A DNA stretch of 64,000 nucleotides, from the NCBI GenBank assembly GCA_026545225.1, contig CM048849.1:41936336-42000335 (forward strand), read 5' to 3'. Source of the DNA: Cornus controversa (taxonomy: Eukaryota > Streptophyta > Magnoliopsida > Cornales > Cornaceae). The notes beneath the pieces were generated by a model. It did no database searches, had not been told where the DNA came from, and worked only from the letters and a program-made list of their open reading frames with translations. The position numbers and the translations under genes are program-made. Below, in pieces: positions 58,473 through 64,000 of this stretch (its first letter is position 1; each line of letters starts with the position of its first letter).

Positions 58473-61035
58473 TGGGCTAACACTCGGATACATACTCGCA
58501 CCCAACACATGTACCCAAGTTCATGTAAGATAGACTTCATCAATAACATGGTCCCCAAGATAGTTGTTACAATAAATTCTCGAAAAAGAAAATGGATTAA
58601 TGATTTTATATTAAAAAATAATATATTATTGAAAAAAAAGGATTAATGCTTTTACATAAAATAATATGATATACTATTATTTTATTGTCATATCCATACC
58701 ATGTTTGCATCCTATTTTTTTGAAATTTACCATCACACCGAATCCATATCATGTCGTACATGTGTCCGTTATGATTCCTAGTAAATGAGTGACACAAGGT
58801 TGATAAAGGAAAGAGCAAAGGCCATAAGGATATATCTTCCAAGTCCCCTACCAAAACTAGTGGGGTTAGGATATATCTTCCAAGTCCCCTACCAAAACTA
58901 GTGGGGTTGGCTTTAGAGGCATGGTGTAAGAAATCCAAGGTAAAGGGCATATCTCCTGAAGCTGTGAACACTTTTTTCATTCCACAATTCCCAAGAATGT
59001 ACCAAAATAACACATGTTTTTAATCCTAGAATCCCATACTAATTTATAATACCTTTTGTTAAATTTATAAATATGAAAAAGGATTGATGACAAATTTTAT
59101 ATTGAATTTTAAGTCACTGTTAATGAGGAAAGCTTAATAATTTTTACGTTTCACTACTTTCATGGCAAAAAATACACTTACTTACAAAATGAAAATTAAA
59201 CTTGATCGTGAGTTGTTTACAATGTAAACATGGAAGGTGTCAAAAAAACCATGTGAAGATGCCTATTTACAAGTCTCATACTAATCAAACATAATATACA
59301 GTGTATATTTATTTAAAAGAATAATGGAATCTAATCTAAATAATAAAAGAAATTTTTCATTACATGCTCATGTCCTCGGTAAAATCAAATTCATGAAAAG
59401 TACATACAACTTAAGTTATAGAAATAATCCTTACTTTTCAAAAAACCCTCATTATTATTAATCAATTACATCTACACAACCCATCTCTCATGGAATTATA
59501 AAAAAAAAAAGACATCTCTCATGTAAACTCTTTCAATTCTCTCAAAAGAATCTCACAATGACCTTGACCGATGACGTCTGTCACTGTTGGTTCTGCATCC
59601 AACCTCCTCTACCCAAAGTCAAACACAATCATCAATTTTTGCCTCCTTTCCCAACCATTGACTCTGAAATTTAAAATAAGATCTACCAACAATTCTTGAA
59701 CATTTGGCATCAAATAACAACTTTGTAATAAGAAAATGAAAATATATATATATAACAAGAAACTTACTGATTAAATAAAATGTTCTGAACTTTTAATTGA
59801 AGATCTGAACTTACATCTTCTGTATTATAACTTTAAGAGAGTATAATTAGTATTAGGGTGTGGGTGTGAATGCGGTGGGTTTATAAGCTGAAATAGTGTG
59901 TGTGTGTGTGTGTGTGTGTTTGGGGAGGGAGGAGAGTTGAGAGAAATGATATTTAGAAACATCACTTGCTAAAACTAGCATTAGCCTGTAATGAACATTA
60001 CAACTAAGATTTTTAGGAAGACCAATATATATCGAGAATCGACCATAATAGTAGCACCTCCTAGCAACATTACTTAATGGTAAAGCCCACTATTTAAAAC
60101 ATGGTCCAATGTGCAACCTAATGGGATCAAAGCTGGGGACAACATGGACCCGAAGAAACTTCCGTAGAACATATCTCCTACCTCTGCTGATGTGAGAGGC
60201 TTTGTTGTGTTGGTGTTTTTCTGTGATTTAGAGTAGCTTTGTATGGTTTACATATCCTCGTGTTGTGAGGGTTTTTCTTTTGCTAATAAAATTTTATACT
60301 TATCTGCTAAAACTATCCATATGAATTTCAGAGTCTGGCCACCAGAACGAGAATTGTTATACAAAAATTCCTTAACAGAAAAAAAATTGAAAAAATAGAA
60401 TCACCAAAAAATGAATAGTGCACTCTTCGGAGTACAATCGGGATTAAATGACATCAATATTCCACACCAGTAAGGTTCACGTTATTCAAATAGACGTTTA
60501 CCTATTCTACAAAGCTAGCAAAATTCCTGTCATAAAATGAAAAAGAAAAGTATCTGCTCCAGCCTCCATAATATCTGACTATCAAAACATAAAACATTTA
60601 AATAAACTAAAACAACCCAATAACAGAATGAGGAAGAATAAACAAAATTCATCTGACATGCGTTATACAACAGAGGACTAAAGCCCTGCTTCACACTGTA
60701 GTAGTGTTGCAAATACATACAAAAGTGGAAGTCTCCATCATCCAATTGTTGAACCTTTTCTATCAATACTGACAGATAAAAACCTATCAGCAAACATATG
60801 TGTCTGTGTCCAAGTGCATAGAGTGGGAGAGAGAGAGAGAATCAGAACTCAATACCAGCATTGCCGAAGCTGTCTCTCTAGTGTTCCCATCAATTCGGAG
60901 CATGGTGCTGGCATCGCTGTAAAACTGGTGGACGAAATCAGGCTGGTGCTGAAGAATCTGGTAATACTGCCCAACGAAGTACGTTCCCACCTGAAACCAC
61001 ACAATGAGCTTTAGAGAGAGAGATATAGATAGAGT

Positions 61036-61083
<48 letters not shown>

Positions 61084-61166
61084 TAGTCGATAGAAACTTC
61101 GTGTACATGAGTGTAGAGAGAGAAAACCTGCGCAGCTGTAACGGGCAAGTGAAACGGCGAAGCCAT
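46565..61166 (-). CDS. G3BP-like NTF2 and RRM domain RNA-binding protein (9 exons, 470 residues)
   Basis: Exons (minus strand): 61166-61128, 60990-60856, 53850-53544, 53145-52880, 52744-52558, 52301-52180, 52096-52031, 51472-51391 and 46773-46565. Phases join without a break and all borders are GT/AG. The protein starts MASPFHLPVTAAQVGTYFVG. Residues about 9-130 form an NTF2-like domain (GQYYQILQHQPDFVHQFY ... NDIFHFVDEE). An acidic, Gln/Ser/Pro-rich linker follows. An RRM lies at about 315-388 with RNP2 (VYVRNL) and RNP1 (CYAFVEFE). The tail is RGG-rich (RRGRGRGSYHTDAPRGRFG ... NGQHASE). Animal G3BP nucleates stress granules through NTF2 dimerisation and RNA binding; the plant relatives are thought to do similar work in the cytoplasm. 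No defect was seen. Introns 2 (7.0 kb) and 8 (4.6 kb) are unusually long and full of mobile DNA. The first Met follows a GA-rich leader. Confidence 0.92.
46880..47620. other. Intron 8 sequence, unassigned
   Basis: Within the last intron of the G3BP-like gene. A purine-rich block at about 46900-47020 resembles the blocks at 7560 and 31490. Nothing else recognised. Confidence 0.35.
47631..47903. repeat. Tandem duplication, 2 x 138 bp
   Basis: The unit starts gttaacttttcaccggcatt and contains ttggtggtagaacccatgat and gagagttgtagttgtgtgcg. The second copy starts at 47769 and differs at only a few bases. It lies in intron 8 of the G3BP-like gene. Confidence 0.92.
48080..48480 (+). mobile_element. 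Ty3/gypsy retrotransposon fossil (integrase C-terminal region)
   Basis: The plus strand carries sequence resembling the end of a Ty3/gypsy integrase (for example AYHKLKARKVA and EKVGSNAYLVKL) and then a segment like the following linker or chromodomain region. Only a few hundred bases remain, without LTRs. It is broken, with several breaks, and old. It lies in intron 8 of the G3BP-like gene. Confidence 0.7.
49705..50031. repeat. Tandem duplication, 2 x about 163 bp
   Basis: The unit starts gtaatcactaatttagagct and ends cttcatgtcctgaaag. The second copy starts at 49868 and has a few substitutions and small gaps. The hAT element inserted exactly at the end of the second copy. Confidence 0.88.
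50032..50776. mobile_element. hAT-type non-autonomous element, 745 bp, perfect 16-bp TIRs
   Basis: It starts catagttgtcaaaggc and ends gcctttgacaactatg, an exact inverted repeat. The flanks carry cctgaaag (50024-50031) and cctaaaag (50777-50784), an 8-bp duplication with one change. Subterminal words such as gcctaaggcgcaggcc and gagcctaaggcgcacc are inverted between the two ends. The uninterrupted form of the target is seen in the first tandem copy at about 49858-49868. Interior non-coding. Confidence 0.9.
51105..51195 (+). mobile_element. Severely 5'-truncated LINE, 91 bp, with target duplication
   Basis: The end acttttgagtgctctttata, then atttacttatcaaaaaaataa, matches the tail of the LINE at 39700-39945 (cttttgagtgcctttctaat). 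It is flanked by aaccaatgggcacaac (51089-51104) and aaccaatgggtacaac (51196-51211), a 16-bp duplication with one difference. Confidence 0.8.
55616..55933. repeat. Tandem duplication, 2 x 159 bp
   Basis: The unit starts aagttttaatgttcca and contains gatcagataccccaaaatct and ccaccatcag. The second copy starts at 55775 and is about 85-90% alike by eye. Confidence 0.88.
57402..57453 (-). mobile_element. Minimal LINE-tail insertion (18 bp) with 17-bp target duplication
   Basis: gttcctcctgcatagat occurs at 57402-57418 and again at 57437-57453. Between them are 18 bases that read ttatcaaaaaaaaaaaga on the minus strand, the same tail as the LINE copies in this window. Only the poly-A end was copied in. 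Confidence 0.75.
58417..58471. repeat. (AT)n microsatellite
   Basis: About 26 AT units in intron 2 of the G3BP-like gene. Confidence 0.95.
58828..58909. repeat. Tandem duplication, 2 x 41 bp
   Basis: ggatatatcttccaagtccc followed by ctaccaaaactagtgggg appears twice, with starts at 58828 and 58869, without a visible change in the core. Confidence 0.88.
60150..60310 (+). mobile_element. Possible LINE 3' end
   Basis: The end gtgagggtttttcttttgct followed by aataaaattttatacttatc resembles 3' tails of plant LINEs. No coding remnant or target duplication was found, so this is tentative. Confidence 0.3.
61020..61084. repeat. Compound GT/GA microsatellite in intron 1 of the G3BP-like gene
   Basis: A (GT)n run followed by a (GA)n run fills much of the 137-bp first intron. 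Confidence 0.9.
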
Positions 61167-61660
61167 TTTCGCGAACAGAACTCGAAACCCTAAACCCTAG
61201 AACTCCAATCGAACCCTAGATCTACAATGCCTCTTAAGATCTGCAAAAATCGTAGCCTAAAATTACAATTACATTTACAAACAAAACTAAAAAAGATTTT
61301 AGAGAGAGACAGTAGAGAAGCCAGATAGAGATATATTTTCTAGACTAACATAGAAAAAGATCTGCCATTTGAGAAGGAGGTTTAGAGAGAGAAAAAAGAA
61401 GATTTAGAGAGAGAAAAGGACTAAAAACCTGAGATATACTTCATGCAATGCTCTTCTCCACTGGTTTTTTGGCTGCTATTTTCTGTGTACACGGCATAAA
61501 CTTTGGCGCATCTTAATATCAAACAAGACTAGCTCTATCACTGATGTCTATCTTGCGCTCCTGGTTCAGTATTCAGTATTCAGCTTTGCAACTTTGCGTG
61601 GGTGTGCTGAAAAGCCTGCACCGTCCAGCTTAAACCCATTGGGCCACATCTCGGTTTGGT
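61167..61660 (-). promoter_or_regulatory. Leader and promoter region of the G3BP-like gene
   Basis: Upstream of the ATG at 61166 the minus strand is CT-rich (orig. gagagagaaaaaagaag), with two aaaccctag-type telo-box words just above the start (61185-61200), often seen in plant translation-related genes. No TATA box stands out. A leader intron is possible (tctcaggttttt near 61430). Confidence 0.4.
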
Positions 61661-62227
61661 CCGAACTCGGAACATTATTGGGGCAGGCCAAATCCTAAAG
61701 CATTTGAAGCCCGGCCCGAACAACAACAAAAAATATGAGGTTAGCGTGAGAGCCCAACAAATTACTGAATCATTTCAAATTGAAATAATGGTGTTGAAGT
61801 CCTTTAAACACATTAAATCATGTTTCAACACAATTATTTCGAGGCTCAAAATAATTGTGTTAAAATTTCAAAATAACCGTGTTAAAGCCTCTTTCAACAC
61901 TATTACTTCAAGTTCGAAATAATTGTGTTAAAACTCGAATTAATGATTTTTTTTTTTTTGTCGACAATGAAGATGTCGGACCTCTTAGAACACCCTATAA
62001 TTCACCACTGGACACATATAACCCCCCGTCCCACATGTATCGGACAATTATCAAAAAAATTCCCTGAAAATGGCCCCAAGAGAGTAGGTTATTCCCCTTG
62101 GGGTGAATTAAATGGTGTTGAGTGCACTACAACACTATAACCCATACAATAGATGATCCAAATCATTTTGCTACTTACTTTGAAGTCAATTTGTTTTATA
62201 TATTTGTTGGGCTTAAAACACCCCTAT
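61661..62227. other. Unassigned stretch with short inverted repeats
   Basis: ttcaacacaattattt and aaataattgtgttaaa around 61810-61865 form a small hairpin, and similar words recur to 61935. This may be a decayed transposon end. No gene. Confidence 0.35.
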
Positions 62228-64000
62228 TGTAAGGATCCTGACCATTTTTGGCCAATTTTTCTTTATTTTCATTTATTGTCATATAAATGCTTTAAATGAT
62301 TGTTTATGTGTTTTTAAACATAGAATACATGTTTTGGGAACTTATTTAAGGTTTGAAAAAAAATTCAGAACGTTTGGTAAAAGTTAACTTTTTCGGGTCC
62401 GGTTGACTCAGTACGCGGGTCCCGTGGGCCAGAAAATTTGAAAATATTGGAATGACTTCAAATTTGGCAAATAACTTAAATAAAATATTTCACGGTCAAC
62501 AAAGTTTATTTCCTGTCAATTAAAGTTACGAAAATTGAAAACTGAGTCCAGAAAAGTTTAGTGAAAAGTTAGTGGCATTTTGTAATTAATGACCTAAGAT
62601 TATAAATAGCAAGGTTAGATATTTCTTTATTCATTCTCTTCAGTCGCATGTTGAAAAATATATACACCTATATTGGGTAACATCATCTTCTTCACTTCTT
62701 TATCACATTTGAGGAGCTTAGGCCGGGAATTAGGCAACGCTGAAGAAGAGAGAAACACTCTACGCATTGAGGGCTCAAGATTGGTCCAATCAAAATCAAT
62801 TTCGGACAAAGTTGGATTTTGGGTGATAATTTGGCTTGGAATTAAGGTAGGGGTATTTTCTCCACATTATCATCGATTTCATAGGAATTGATATGATTTG
62901 AATTGATTAGCGTTGTTAGAAAGTGAGTCTTACATCTTTAATTGAGCTAAATCTTGTTAATTAATTATATTGTTGAATTCAAGTTTGTTTAAATATGTAT
63001 CAAAGTGAATGGTGATGTGAATTGTGTTTACATGTTTAAGTGTTAGCAATTATGGATAAATGTTGCTTAAAAACATGAATTATAGTTGTGGGAACTATGT
63101 GATACATGATGCATTTTACATGTTTGATTGAATGTATGAAAATGATCATTTTTATAAATGTTGCATTATTATATGCATGGAAATACATGTTTTAGCATGA
63201 AAATTAAGTGGCTTAAGATGCACTTAGAATATGGAATTGTTGAATTGTCATATGCATGGAAATAACATGTTTTAGCATGAAATACAAATGGCTTATGATG
63301 CGCTTGGAATTATATGTGTTGTCATACCTGAACCTTATGTGATTGGTTGTTGATTTTTGGAGAAAGTCAAAAAGCAATGAGTGCTTAGATCCCTAGGGTG
63401 CAAAACTCGAAACTTAGCCAAGGTGGTTACTCTAGACCGTTAGGTTAGTAGCCCATAAAGATAGATTTGGTTCCTTCTAGATCCTTGGGTTGATCACTTG
63501 TTAAGATAGATATTACGGATAATTGGCTCAATTAGCATTTATCCGGTGGTTTTAACTACAACCACCCCTGTGTGATTTCAAAACTTACGTGACTTGGTGT
63601 TTAAGTCTTGCTGTTGAATTGTGATATTCATGTTGATGTTTATGTAGCCTTCACTTTATATGAGTATTGTTGAGCATGTATTTCATTAAGCGTTGACTTA
63701 AGATTTTCTTAAGTATGTGCATTGTCGTATACCATGTAGTATGTAGAAATGTTATGTTAGCATCTCACGAGCATTGGAAGCATGCTATGTAATATAGGGA
63801 TGTCATGATTGCATTCATGTAGGTTGCGTCGAGTCGATGCATAAGTTGATTTGGGTATCTCTACTGGGCGTAATTGTACGCTCACCCCTCTCCCCCAACC
63901 ATTTTTATAGATAAAGAACCAGTCGTTGATAGAACTTGAGGTGCTCGAGTTATGGAATCCACATTTCATTGTTATCTTCTATGTTATGCTTTCACATGTC
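62228..64000 (+). mobile_element. Probable long LTR of a Ty3/gypsy element, running off the right edge
   Basis: The sequence starts tgtaaggatcctgacc, an LTR-like TG start. It has a TATA-like ttataaatagcaagg at about 62600. Near the edge it carries tctactgggcgtaattg and ctcacccctctcccccaacc, wording typical of the 3' part of long plant gypsy LTRs. The right end, any target duplication and any internal region lie outside the window, so it could be a solo LTR or the left LTR of an element. A fossil; state unknown. Confidence 0.45.

Larger units (their letters stand above)
53851..60855. other. Intron 2 of the G3BP-like gene (7.0 kb)
   Basis: No coding exon was recognised inside. It contains the tandem duplications at 55616 and 58828, a tiny LINE-tail insertion at 57419, an AT microsatellite, and repeat words related to the element at 49542. 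53.9-55.6 kb and 56.1-57.4 kb are otherwise unassigned. Confidence 0.6.

Noticed and set aside
58170-58508. 112-codon minus-strand frame
   Set aside because: Much of it is translated AT and GA microsatellite.

Overview
The window looks like nuclear DNA from a flowering plant, most likely a eudicot. It is AT-rich, full of AT, GA and GT microsatellites, and packed with small plant transposons. Its genes are plant types with many introns. I cannot name the species. No standalone tRNA, rRNA or CRISPR was seen.

Layout. 0-0.3 kb: the decayed right end of a CACTA transposon. 1.8-25.3 kb: a dispersed cluster, all on the minus strand, of one gene family with an EF-hand pair, a ZZ-like zinc finger and a C-terminal CaaX box. 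Gene A (1825-4294) has four exons, fragment B (7330-7476) is an intronless remnant, and gene C (20379-25329) has three exons. Between B and C lies a 5.5-kb CACTA element (10058-15532) with a 3-bp target duplication. It sits inside a nuclear copy of chloroplast rpl2 and carries four spliceable-looking exons of a captured DUF760-family gene. From 16.8 to 19.4 kb there is a degenerate repeat array and a fold-back element with a microsatellite loop. Gene C's introns hold a long-TIR Mutator-type element and a solo LTR.

25.4-32 kb is gene-poor and holds a 133-bp perfect-arm hairpin, tandem duplications and AT microsatellites. 32.1-37.5 kb is an intron-containing but broken copy of the large subunit of 3-isopropylmalate dehydratase (leucine synthesis). 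One of its introns was duplicated and then invaded. 37.9-41.8 kb holds a SINE, a LINE 3' end and a hAT-type miniature element built of ggaacc/ggttcc repeats.

43.1-44.6 kb (minus) is an intact single-exon C2-domain protein gene. 46.6-61.2 kb (minus) is an intact nine-exon gene for a G3BP-like NTF2-RRM RNA-binding protein of 470 residues. Its 4.6-kb and 7-kb introns are filled with transposon debris: a Ty3/gypsy fragment, nested inverted-repeat elements, truncated LINEs and tandem duplications. From about 62.2 kb to the right edge the sequence looks like one long LTR of a Ty3/gypsy element that runs off the window.

The genes form no pathway together. The most notable points are the EF-hand/ZZ family, whose members end in different prenylation signals (CIIL and CSIM), and the gene-carrying CACTA element inserted in organelle-derived DNA. 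All exon models are read by eye from splice-site consensus, reading frame and remembered family sequences. No search or transcript evidence was available.
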